61,473 nucleotides of DNA from Bacillota bacterium (lineage in GTDB: Bacteria > Bacillota > Clostridia > Acetivibrionales > DTU013), in assembly GCA_023433505.1 (NCBI GenBank), contig JAEZCO010000069.1, forward strand, positions 1 to 61,473, read 5' to 3'. The notes under the pieces are model-generated. The model was given only the letters and a program-made list of their open reading frames with translations. It searched no databases and was not told the origin of the DNA. Within the stretch, counting starts at the first letter, position 1; every line of letters begins with the position of its first letter. Below are positions 42,394 to 51,900 of this stretch, piece after piece. The position numbers and the translations under genes are program-made.

Positions 42394-43509
42394 TTATCTG
42401 AGTCCATATTTATTGATTGCGGCCTGATGCTGTTTGTAAGTCTCTGAAAACTGATGGCTGCCATCGCCTTTAGCCACAAAATACAGGTACTTCGTATCTT
42501 CGGGATACAAAGCGGCATTGATGGCTGCTTCTCCCGGACAGCAGATGGGTCCCGGCGGCAACCCCTCGTGGAGATAGGTGTTATAGGGGTCCTCCAGCTT
42601 CAGGTCCGCATCCAGAAGCCGTTCCTTCACGGCTCCGGTTTTTTTCAGCAGGATATACTGGATGGTAGCACAGGATTGGAGCTTCCGAAGGGTCTTATCC
42701 TTGCTTGCCATTCGATTGTAGAATACGCCGGAGATTATGCTCCGGTCTTCGGGAGCCTTTGCCTCCCTTTCAATGATGGATGCCAGGATAATGATCTTGT
42801 CCATGGTCATGCCTTTGATGGTCTTTATCTTCTCGGCATATTCCGGTTTGAATTTCCGTGCAAAATTGTCCAGCATCCGCACGATGATTTCCTTCTCCGA
42901 TACATTCATATCAAACTCATATGTATCGGGGAAAAGATATCCTTCCAGCTTGTTATCCCTTTGGGGGAGATCCTTAAGGAAATCATACTCAAAGGTTTCC
43001 GTATTTGCAACCTTAATGAATTTTTCCTTATCGGTAATGATGTTTTTGCTGTACAGGATGTCTACGATCTGCGTAAAGCTTTTCCCTTCGGGAATCGTAA
43101 CCTGACGGCTCACCGGCTTGGTAGTCAGTACCCGCATGATTTCATCATAGCTCAGGGAATTGCTGACAACATGTGTTCCCGACTGATACATCCCATCGTA
43201 TCCGTTGAATTTTGAAAGCAGCTTGAATATGTTTACATCCTTTATCAATTCCTGCTCTTTCAACAGATTGGCGATAGTGGAAGTATTCGACCCTTTGGGA
43301 ATCACAAATTTCACTTCATCCTGGGGAGCGATGATGATCTTGCTCTTGTCCCCGGCAGACACATAGTTTTTCATCACATAGTTGTACGAAGTATACCCGC
43401 AAACTGCAGTCAATCCGATTATGAACAAGAATATGAGTAATCTTACAAATGCTTTCTTTTTTTTCTTAGGCCTTGTCTTTTGTTTCGGCTGTGTCTTTGT
43501 GCCGCTCAT
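42394..43509 (-). CDS. mltG: Endolytic transglycosylase MltG
   Basis: A 371-residue YceG/MltG protein that cuts nascent glycan strands at the membrane. A basic, unstructured N terminus (1-22) precedes one membrane helix (about 24-45), then a LysM-like region (FVIPKGSNTSTIANLLKEQELIKD) and the catalytic domain with IIILASIIEREAKAPEDRSIISGVFYNRM (catalytic Glu in IEREA) and PYNTYLHEGLPPGPICCPGEAAINAAL. Length and order are normal. It is followed by a terminator. Confidence 0.95.
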   Translation of the reverse strand: MSGTKTQPKQKTRPKKKKKAFVRLLIFLFIIGLTAVCGYTSYNYVMKNYVSAGDKSKIIIAPQDEVKFVIPKGSNTSTIANLLKEQELIKDVNIFKLLSKFNGYDGMYQSGTHVVSNSLSYDEIMRVLTTKPVSRQVTIPEGKSFTQIVDILYSKNIITDKEKFIKVANTETFEYDFLKDLPQRDNKLEGYLFPDTYEFDMNVSEKEIIVRMLDNFARKFKPEYAEKIKTIKGMTMDKIIILASIIEREAKAPEDRSIISGVFYNRMASKDKTLRKLQSCATIQYILLKKTGAVKERLLDADLKLEDPYNTYLHEGLPPGPICCPGEAAINAALYPEDTKYLYFVAKGDGSHQFSETYKQHQAAINKYGLR

Positions 43510-43601
43510 AAATTAAAGTCACCACCTGAAATGCTGCAACTGTGCCTGGAACAGGGGGGTTGAAAAAACCGCCCATTCCATTGTTTTGCAGCTTTTTATG
43601 T

Positions 43602-45422
43602 CTATAGCTTGCTCTTTACCTTCGCCCGCTGCTCTGAGTCCAGTATCCTCTTCCTGAGGCGGATTGTTTTAGGGGTGATTTCAACAAGCTCGTCGTCCGC
43701 AATAAATTCCAGCGCCTGTTCAAGACTCAGGAGTCTTATAGGAGTCAGTCTGAGAGCTTCATCCGAGCCTGAAGCACGCATATTCGTCACATGCTTTTTC
43801 TTGCAGACATTCACTACAATATCCTCGTTACGGGCATTCTCCCCTACAACCATTCCTTCATATACCTTGGTCCCCGGACCTATGAAAAGAGAACCTCTTT
43901 CCTGTGCGTTGTACAAGCCGTAAGTAACAGCTTCCCCATCCTCCCAGGCAACCAGCGAACCTCTTTGCCGGCTGGAAATTTCTCCCTTGTACGGCTCATG
44001 ACCATGGAATATATGATTCATTATACCATTTCCTTTTGTGTCAGTCAAAAATTCCGACCTGTAACCGATCAATCCCCGTGCGGGAATCTTGAATTCCAGC
44101 CGCATGTAGCCCTCTGTGGCGGAATGCATGTTGACCATTTCCGCTTTTCTGACACCCAGCTTTTCCATGACCACGCCCATGAATTCTTCAGGGACGTCGA
44201 TCATCAGCATCTCCACGGGCTCCAAAACAATATCATTTTCTTCCTTGAGAATTACCTTCGGCTTTGAAACCTGGAACTCGTAGCCCTGGCGTCTCATGGT
44301 CTCAATGAGGATGGACAGGTGCAGCTCGCCTCTGCCCGATACCTTGAAGGAATCGGGAGATTCCGTCTCCTCCACCCTTAAGCTTACATTGGTTTCCAAT
44401 TCTCTGAACAGCCTGTCCCTTAAATGCCTGGAGGTGACATAAGTCCCTTCCCTGCCGGCAAAGGGGCTGTTGTTTACACTAAAGGTCATGTTTATGGTGG
44501 GCTCGTCAATATTTACAAAGGGTAGCGGTTCGGGACTGTCCGGGTCGCAAATGGTTTCGCCGATATTGATGTCGCCGACCCCGGATACTGCGACGATGTC
44601 GCCAAGAGCCGCGTCTGGGGCCTCCACCCTCCGGAGCCCTTCGAATTTATAAAGCCTGCTGACTTTAACATTGGACAGCGTGCCTTCCTTTTTGCATACC
44701 ACTGCCTGCTGTCCCAGCTTGATCTGTCCGCGGTCGATTTTTCCTATGGCGATCCTGCCTACATATTCATCGTAATCAATGTTGGATACCAGCAATTGCA
44801 AAGGCTCATCAAAGCTGCCCTGGGGTGCCGGAACTCTTTCGATGATGGTTTTGAGAAGGGGCTCCAGATCCTTTTTTTCATCTTCAAGATTGATGATGGC
44901 AAAGCCCTCCCTGGAGGAAGCAAACACAACCGGGAATTCCAGCTGGTCATCATCAGCGCCAAGCTCGATGAACAGCTCCAGTACTTCATCCACAACCTCT
45001 ACCGGCCTTGCTTCAGGACGATCTATCTTATTCACTACTACGATAGGCTTCAAATTCAGCTGCAAAGCCTTGCGCAAAACAAAACGCGTCTGAGGCATCG
45101 GCCCTTCAAAGGCGTCCACCAAAAGCAATACGCCGTCTACCATTTTCAGGACGCGCTCTACTTCTCCCCCGAAGTCAGCATGTCCGGGCGTGTCTACAAT
45201 ATTAATCTTCAACCCCATATAATTAACAGCAGTATTTTTTGCAAGAATGGTAATTCCACGTTCTCTTTCAAGATCGTTGGAATCCATGACCCGCTCCTGT
45301 ACTTGTTCGTTTTCCCTGAAAATACCGCTTTGTCTTAACATTCCGTCGACAAGTGTCGTTTTTCCGTGGTCAACATGGGCAATGATTGCTATGTTCCGTA
45401 TATCTTCCCTTGCTCTTGTCAC
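43602..45422 (-). CDS. typA: Ribosome-associated GTPase TypA/BipA
   Basis: A translational GTPase of the EF-G type that binds 70S ribosomes and helps subunit assembly under stress. G motifs: IIAHVDHGKTTLVDGML, DTPGHADFGGEV, VVNKIDRPEARP; later EF-G-like domains and the BipA-specific C-terminal part (RGLIGYRSEFLTDTKGNGIM). I choose the GTG of MTRAREDIRN (606 residues): AAGGG lies 7 bases before it, and the upstream ATG is only about 10 bases from the transcription start predicted from the strong promoter. Confidence 0.93.
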   Translation of the reverse strand: MTRAREDIRNIAIIAHVDHGKTTLVDGMLRQSGIFRENEQVQERVMDSNDLERERGITILAKNTAVNYMGLKINIVDTPGHADFGGEVERVLKMVDGVLLLVDAFEGPMPQTRFVLRKALQLNLKPIVVVNKIDRPEARPVEVVDEVLELFIELGADDDQLEFPVVFASSREGFAIINLEDEKKDLEPLLKTIIERVPAPQGSFDEPLQLLVSNIDYDEYVGRIAIGKIDRGQIKLGQQAVVCKKEGTLSNVKVSRLYKFEGLRRVEAPDAALGDIVAVSGVGDINIGETICDPDSPEPLPFVNIDEPTINMTFSVNNSPFAGREGTYVTSRHLRDRLFRELETNVSLRVEETESPDSFKVSGRGELHLSILIETMRRQGYEFQVSKPKVILKEENDIVLEPVEMLMIDVPEEFMGVVMEKLGVRKAEMVNMHSATEGYMRLEFKIPARGLIGYRSEFLTDTKGNGIMNHIFHGHEPYKGEISSRQRGSLVAWEDGEAVTYGLYNAQERGSLFIGPGTKVYEGMVVGENARNEDIVVNVCKKKHVTNMRASGSDEALRLTPIRLLSLEQALEFIADDELVEITPKTIRLRKRILDSEQRAKVKSKL

Positions 45423-45482
45423 TGTAAAACCCTTCCCACTTTCATTTTTTATATGCTTTCTCATGATTTGCAGTACTTCTAA

Positions 45483-45511
45483 ATTCTAAAGTATCGTGCA
45501 AATATTGTCAA
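45483..45511 (-). promoter_or_regulatory. Sigma-A promoter of typA
   Basis: A consensus TTGACA is followed after 17 bases by TAGAAT on the minus strand. The predicted start of transcription (near 45475) leaves a leader of about 50 bases before the GTG start. Confidence 0.8.
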
Positions 45512-45536
45512 TCAATAATATTCCGCAGGCGCCGGC

Positions 45537-45566
45537 GAAAAATAAAAGCCTGCCTTGCGGCAAGCC
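45537..45566 (-). terminator. Terminator of the NRPS-kinase-HD-GYP operon
   Basis: GCTTGCC pairs with GGCAGGC (one T-G pair) around a GCAA tetraloop and is followed by TTTTATTTTT on the minus strand, 14 bases past the stop. Confidence 0.8.
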
Positions 45567-45579
45567 CGGTGGTTTGATT

Positions 45580-47088
45580 TCATTCATAAGTGGCAGCTGT
45601 TTCCGCCAGCATCTGCCCATAGCCTTCCTCATCCAGCATTTTTATGAACACCTTGACAATATCCGCATCAAACTGTGTCCCGGAGCACTCTATCAGCTGA
45701 TTTCTCGCATCCTCCAGATTCAGCTTGGACCGGTAGAGCCTGTCCGACATCATGGCGTCAAAAGCATCCGCTACAGATATTATTCTCGCCAGATAGGGTA
45801 TTTCATTCATTTTTAAGCCTTCCGGATAGCCTGTGCCGTCAACTCTCTCATGATGGCATTTGACAATGGGGACAACCTCCTTGAACATTGAAACGGCGGA
45901 AAGGATACGCGCGCCTTTCAACGGATGCTTTTTGATCTCCGTATAGTCTGCTTCATCCAGTCTCTCGGTTTTCAGAAGAATATCGTCCGCAGTGCCTATC
46001 TTTCCCACATCGTGAAAAATACCGCTGATGCGCAGCGTTTCCAGCTCCTGCTCCGACAAGCCCAGGATGGCGCCCACTTTTGTTGAATAATATGCCACCC
46101 TGTCGGAATGGCCTCTTGTATAGATGTCCTTGGCGTCAACAGCCTGCCGCAGGGCTTCAATGGTATCCATATATCGTATCTTCAACTGGTCGTAAGTCTT
46201 GTTCAGTTCCTCATTCTTCATATTGACCAGGGAATGCAAAAACGCATTGTTGATAGAGGAAGCCGCCTGGTTTGAATAGATCTCCAGAAGCTTCAGCCCG
46301 TCTTCCAGGCTTTTGCTTTCTACATAGATGACACCGATGGTCATTTGAAATTCATTGATCAGCGGAAGTATTACACTTTGCTCCAGCCTTACCACCTGCT
46401 TGGAAATCCTTGCAGAGCCGATGCTTTCGATAATATTGGGGCCAAGCATTTCCATAAAGTTGCCGATGTCCGTCTTGAATTTGCCGATCCCCTTGAAAAT
46501 ACTTTTGTTGCCGTCGATGATATCATTGGTGTCGTCCACAAGGATGAATGCATTTTCACTGTCCACCAACGGCATGATTTCTGTGAGTATATCCTCGAGG
46601 ATGGAATCTATGGGCTGAAGCTGATATATCCTTGGGACTGCCTGCAAAATACGGTTTAGCCCGTCCCTGAATTTCCTTATGGTCCACATCTGTGTAATTG
46701 ACTTTATTCCTGACTCGATCAGCAGCTGCAGCTGGTCAAAGCTGTCGCTCTTTTCACAATAGCCCTGGATATCCAGGGCTTTTATGGTATGCAAAGGCGG
46801 CGCCAGATCCTTGTGCCCGGTTAAAATAAGAATATACAGGTCGGTATTGAACTCCCTGATTTTTTCCACAACCTTGTCGCCATGAATGGGGTACATGAGG
46901 TAGTCAAGGATCATAAGGTCAAAATGCTCGCTCCGAACCCTTTCTATCGCTTCCATGGGGTCAGTGATGCCGGTAAAGTCATAGCCGCTGCGTTTCAAGA
47001 TTACAGCCAGTGAATCAATAATTCCTACTTCGTCGTCTACTACAAGAATTTTGTGATTTGTTGAAAGAGCCTGACTTCTTCTCCTCAT
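45580..47088 (-). CDS. Response regulator with HD-GYP output domain
   Basis: A 502-residue protein. The receiver (about 10-130) has KILVVDDEVGI and phosphoacceptor Asp in LMILDYLMYPIHG. A GAF-like middle (about 165-290) is followed by a short coiled coil and the HD-GYP domain (about 310-485): RGHSDRVAYYSTKVG, GIFHDVGKIGTAD, KHPLKGARIL and KCHHERVDGTGYPEGL, with HD and the GYP-type motif both intact. It should hydrolyse cyclic di-GMP. It begins 3 bases after the kinase gene, which follows the peptide synthetase. Confidence 0.92.
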   Translation of the reverse strand: MRRRSQALSTNHKILVVDDEVGIIDSLAVILKRSGYDFTGITDPMEAIERVRSEHFDLMILDYLMYPIHGDKVVEKIREFNTDLYILILTGHKDLAPPLHTIKALDIQGYCEKSDSFDQLQLLIESGIKSITQMWTIRKFRDGLNRILQAVPRIYQLQPIDSILEDILTEIMPLVDSENAFILVDDTNDIIDGNKSIFKGIGKFKTDIGNFMEMLGPNIIESIGSARISKQVVRLEQSVILPLINEFQMTIGVIYVESKSLEDGLKLLEIYSNQAASSINNAFLHSLVNMKNEELNKTYDQLKIRYMDTIEALRQAVDAKDIYTRGHSDRVAYYSTKVGAILGLSEQELETLRISGIFHDVGKIGTADDILLKTERLDEADYTEIKKHPLKGARILSAVSMFKEVVPIVKCHHERVDGTGYPEGLKMNEIPYLARIISVADAFDAMMSDRLYRSKLNLEDARNQLIECSGTQFDADIVKVFIKMLDEEGYGQMLAETAATYE

Positions 47089-47091
47089 TAA

Positions 47092-48933
47092 CTAACTGAC
47101 CTCCTTCTGATTGTAACTGATGCATGGAATCGATATATAAAAAGTGGTGCCGATCCCCTGGATTGAATTAAAGGACATGTTTCCTCCGAAGCGCCCCCTT
47201 ACGGTCGAATAGGACATATACAGGCCCAGGCCCGTACCGTTTTTTCCTTTTGTTGTTACCATTTCTTTGAACAATCTGTCTGTGATCTCTTTCGGGATAC
47301 CCTTTGCGGTGTCCTTGAATACAAATTCAATATTATCACCACTGCGAAGAATTTTCAATTCAATTGTTCCTTCTTTTCCCTCGTATGCGTGAACGGCATT
47401 GATGATTATATTGTCAAAAACCTGTATCAGGTTGCTGACTTCACCCTTTATCTCGGTATTCATGTCAATTTGCGAATCTACATTCAATGTAACATGGTTC
47501 TTTTTCAATTCATGCCTCATCAGCAAATCAACGCGTTTAATCAGTTCGTCAATCGTGAATTTGACCATGGTCGAGGCATTCATCTGGACTGCCTGGCCTT
47601 TAACGGCAGAAATGACATCCGACATGTAGGCGCAATAGGGCCTCATTTTGTCAAGCCAGGTCAGCATCTCCTTGGCAATATCCTTGTGATCCTGTTCCGT
47701 GACGCTTTTGTCATCAATGGAGTCCCTGTATTCATAGGCTAGATCCTTTAATGCTTCGATGGCTCCGGAAAGGGACATGATCGGAGTCCTGATGTTATGC
47801 GCTATGCCGCCGATGAGCTGTCCAAGGGACGCAAGCCGCTCCTGCTCCACCAGGATCGCCTGGTTTTCCTTGATGATTTCAAGGTCCAGCTTTGCCTGGG
47901 TGATGTCCTTCATCAGTACAATCGTACCCAAATAGCTGTCACTTGAAATCACCGGCGTCACTTCAACCATAAAATACTTATCGATCAATTCATTTTTGAA
48001 ATGTACCTCAAAGGTATGGGATTCACGCTTTTCCCTGGTTTTCTCCAGGTACATTTCGAAATCAAGCCGGATATTCATTAATTGCGGCTTATTGTCAAAA
48101 ATGCTCAGAAAGTTTATATTTCTTTTGATCTGGAAGACGTTCTGGAAGATGTCAAGAAAGGTTTTGTTGAAATCAATGACATTCAGGTTATTGTTCACAA
48201 CGATAAAGCTGTCCGAAATCCTGTCCACGATACTTTGCAGAGCAATAGGAGATATATTCAGGAATTCATATTTCAATATGGAAAAAACGTAACATATCAC
48301 GGCAATAACAAACGTGATGGGAGTCGCATAAGGCGTGGTCGGAAATATTCCGATGGTAACAAACAGATTTACGATAAATGGGACAATACTGCCTAAAAAG
48401 ATTAAAATCGCCTGCCGCGAAAAAAAGCCCGAATTCTTAATGGAAAAAAACAGCAGATAATACAATCCGATCAGAATGATAATATAGGAGTAAACCGTAT
48501 GGATATAAAAATATTCTCCAAAAATGACTTTACCGCCATTCAAGGAAAACTGCCGGTAAAAAAGATGATGGAATTCATTGGTCCATATCATGATGGTGGT
48601 AAGCACCGGTACAAAAAGGAGCATGGCGTATTTTATTGAAAACCTGATCTTTGTTTTCGCATAAACCACACCGATCAGCAGCAGCGTTACTGGGATAAAG
48701 CAAATGCCCAGATAGGTCAGATATTCAAAATAAATCATCAGAGGGTTATTTGCCATCATCAGGTAGGTTTCGGCAATCAGGCTTGTACACCAGATAAATA
48801 ACAGTCCGAGGTAGCATAGGAACACCAGGTGGATTTGCGCCTTATTTTTCTTCCTGGCGATATAATAGAATAAAATCATTACAAGCACAGTTGAAAGATG
48901 CAGCATTATAAAAAGAACATTATTCCCTGCCAT
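47092..48933 (-). CDS. Sensor histidine kinase with 7TM N terminus and PAS domain
   Basis: A 613-residue kinase. The N-terminal 220 residues contain about seven hydrophobic segments, like the histidine-kinase 7TM sensor region. A PAS domain (about 240-345) precedes the phosphorylation site LGQLIGGIAHNIRTPIMSLSGA and the ATPase domain (NLIQVFDNIIINAVHA, GKNGTGLGLYMSYS). AAAGGTGGAAAAGC precedes the ATG. It stands 30 bases after the peptide synthetase and 3 before its regulator, so the three are likely one operon. The 7TM region may sense a lipid or the peptide product itself. Confidence 0.9.
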   Translation of the reverse strand: MAGNNVLFIMLHLSTVLVMILFYYIARKKNKAQIHLVFLCYLGLLFIWCTSLIAETYLMMANNPLMIYFEYLTYLGICFIPVTLLLIGVVYAKTKIRFSIKYAMLLFVPVLTTIMIWTNEFHHLFYRQFSLNGGKVIFGEYFYIHTVYSYIIILIGLYYLLFFSIKNSGFFSRQAILIFLGSIVPFIVNLFVTIGIFPTTPYATPITFVIAVICYVFSILKYEFLNISPIALQSIVDRISDSFIVVNNNLNVIDFNKTFLDIFQNVFQIKRNINFLSIFDNKPQLMNIRLDFEMYLEKTREKRESHTFEVHFKNELIDKYFMVEVTPVISSDSYLGTIVLMKDITQAKLDLEIIKENQAILVEQERLASLGQLIGGIAHNIRTPIMSLSGAIEALKDLAYEYRDSIDDKSVTEQDHKDIAKEMLTWLDKMRPYCAYMSDVISAVKGQAVQMNASTMVKFTIDELIKRVDLLMRHELKKNHVTLNVDSQIDMNTEIKGEVSNLIQVFDNIIINAVHAYEGKEGTIELKILRSGDNIEFVFKDTAKGIPKEITDRLFKEMVTTKGKNGTGLGLYMSYSTVRGRFGGNMSFNSIQGIGTTFYISIPCISYNQKEVS

Positions 48934-48963
48934 GCTTTTCCACCTTTCCGCAAAATAGGATTT

Positions 48964-51900
48964 TTAGGATTCCGCCCGGATTTTTTCCGGCATCCCCGCT
49001 TTCTGCAGGAAGCCGGATGAAACCATATTGCCGAATATCTTTCCCAGGTACTGCCTGTCAACGGGTTTCCAGTTGAAGCCCAAAGTACTCAAATAGTCTG
49101 TTGTCAAGCTTGAGCTTACCTTTACCTTTTTGGGCTGAAAAAGGTCCTTCTTTACCAGATACTGCATAATGCCGGTCAGGGCCCCCTGGTTCTGCGCATC
49201 CGCCGAAAAGGAATTGATCCTGTCCATAAAATCCTTGGTATCCAGCAGCTCTATTTCATAGTCCAGCTCATTCATACACGCCAGAATATCTTCTGTATAA
49301 ACGGTATTGTGATTGAACAAATGAAATATCCTCCCAACATGGCCGGAGTTCATCAAAATTTGCTTTACCGCGATACAGCAGGAATCGACGGGTGTGAATT
49401 CCATTGGAAATTCCATGGCGCCCATCGGCAGCGCTTTAAGCTTTATTAAAGAGCCCAGTGCATTATAAAAGGCATTCTCACGGATATTTTTTTGAAAAAA
49501 ACCGTCGGAAAGCCGGCCGGTCAAATTCCCCACCCTGAAGATGGAAGCTCTCAGTCCTGCCTTTATCCCGGCATAAACCAGCTTTTCCGCTTCTAATTTG
49601 CTCCGGACATAAACATTATCGGAATAACTTCGTCCATTGTAAATGACTTTTTCGTCAAACGTCCTGTTTTTATCCGCATTGTCATTGAAAATAGCGTCAG
49701 AAACGCTCATAGTAGAAACGTGATACAATATTTTTTCATACTTCAAGGCATAATCGACGACCCTTCCGGTACCGCCTACATTTATGCTTTCAAAGCTCTT
49801 GTATTCGCCGTAGTGTCTGACATTGGCCGCAGCATGGACAATGATATCCGCCCCCCCCATCAAGCCGTCGAAAGCCTGGGCCGAGAGGCCGAATTTATCC
49901 AGGGTGATATCTCCCTTAACTACAATGACCCGCTTGTCAAAGAACTCCTGAAGCGTCCCTGCAAAATAAAAATCCCAAAGTCCCTTCAGCCGATTCCGGC
50001 TATCCTCGTCATCCTCGCCGCGAACAAGGCAATAAATTTTCAAATCCGGTTCTTTCAGCAATTCATAAAGCAAATGGACGCCGAAAAAGCCTGTGGAGCC
50101 TGTCAACAATATTCCGTTAATTTTATAGCTTTCTTCCGCAAAGCTTCCCCTTGCTGCAGCCACTTCCTCCAATGCTTCCATTATTTCATATCTACTGACC
50201 TCCTCGGCTTCTTCGGCAATGCTGGATTCCCTTGTGTTTATTTTTTCCGCCATCTCCCGGATGGTCTGATACTTGTAGAAATCCTGCAATTCAATGCCTA
50301 GATTGCTGCTGTAAAGCTTTGTCTGAACCAATATGGCGGAAAGGGAATCGCCGCCAAGCTCAAAGAAATTATCGCGGATTCCCACCTGATTCATCTGCAG
50401 CGCTTCCGCCCAGGCTTTTGCCAGAATCTCCTCCGTCTCATTTTCAGGAGCCTTATAGGTGCTGGAGATGGCTTCGTTCAGGTCCGGCAAGAGCTTCCGG
50501 TCGATTTTTCCGTTGGGAGTAAGCGGCATGCTGTCCAAGACCCTATATTGCGACGGTATCATGTACTCAGGCAATACGTTCGATAACTGAAGCCGTATAT
50601 CGCTTGATAACGCTTCCAGGTCATTCTCCGTCACCAAATAGGCGCACAAAAATTTATTGCCCGCGCTATCCGCTTTGTCAACAACAACCGCTTCCTTTAT
50701 GCCAAACATGGCGGTAAGCTTGTTCTCTATTTCCGCAGGCTCTATCCTGAATCCTCTGATTTTCAGCTGATAATCCCCTCGGCCAAGATATTCGATTTCA
50801 CCGTCATTCAGCCATCTTGCAAGGTCACCCGTACAGTATATCCTGTCTTTCAACCCGGCAATATCCACCTCCGGGAACCGGGCTTCCGTCAATTCCTTTT
50901 TGTTGATATACCCTCTTGCCAGTCCTTCCCCGCCGATATAGAGCTCTCCGGCCACTCCCACCGGCACCGGCTTGAGGTATCTGTCAAGAATATAAATATT
51001 TGTATTTGCTATGGGCGTACCGATGGTTATTTTCGCCGATTTTGTCAAATCCTTAATGGTGGACCAGACCGTAGTTTCCGTAGGCCCGTACATATTGAAT
51101 ATTCTGGCGTCGGTTACCTGTCTGACTCTTTCCAGTAAAGCCTCGGGGAAGGCTTCACCGCCAATCATAACCTCAGACAGCTTCCTCAGATATTCACAGT
51201 CTTCAAGGTTGTCAATGAGCATCTTCATTCTGCTGGGCGTCATCTGAACCATATCCACTGCATTTTCTTCGATTAATTTATACAGCAAATGGGGGGTTAC
51301 CTGCTCTTTTTCATTTGCAATAACCACTTTCATCCCCTGGGTCAAGGGCAGGATGGTTTCCAGGACGAAGATGTCGAAGGACACCGTAGTCACTGCCAGA
51401 ATGGTCTTGAACGGTGAAAAATCGATTCTGTCGGAGACGCCTTTGATGAAGTTGCAGACGGATTTGTGCTTAAGCATAACGCCTTTGGGATTTCCTGTGG
51501 AACCGGAGGTATAGATGACATAGGCAAGGTTCTCAGGCTTGCTTGTTTCCGCCGGGCTTCCCGCATCGCCGGTGTACAGCGCTTCATCGTCGATATTCAG
51601 CACGCAGCCTTTGAAGTCCTTATCCTGCTTTAAATTTTTCTGTGTCAGCAAAATATCGATTTTACTGTCTTCCAGGATATAATTGATCCGGTTTAGAGGA
51701 TATTCGGGGTCAACAGGCAGATAAGCCCCTCCGGCTTTCAAAACACCCAGGATGGCTATCATCAATTCAACCGACCGCTTTGCAAGAATTCCGACAATAC
51801 TGTCCGGCTTGACCCCTCTCTCCAGTAAAATCCTGGCAAGCTGGTTTGATTTTTCATCCAATTCCCTGTAGCTTATTTTTTTCTTTTCAAATATCAGCGC

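Noticed and set aside
42225..42518. Minus-strand open frame over the mltG end and repeat B
   Set aside because: It overlaps the mltG coding end in another frame, crosses a terminator and a palindromic repeat, and has no ribosome site.
43530..43570. Terminator between typA and mltG
   Set aside because: A GGGCGGTT/AACCCCCC pairing exists but has a mismatch and no following T tract on either strand.
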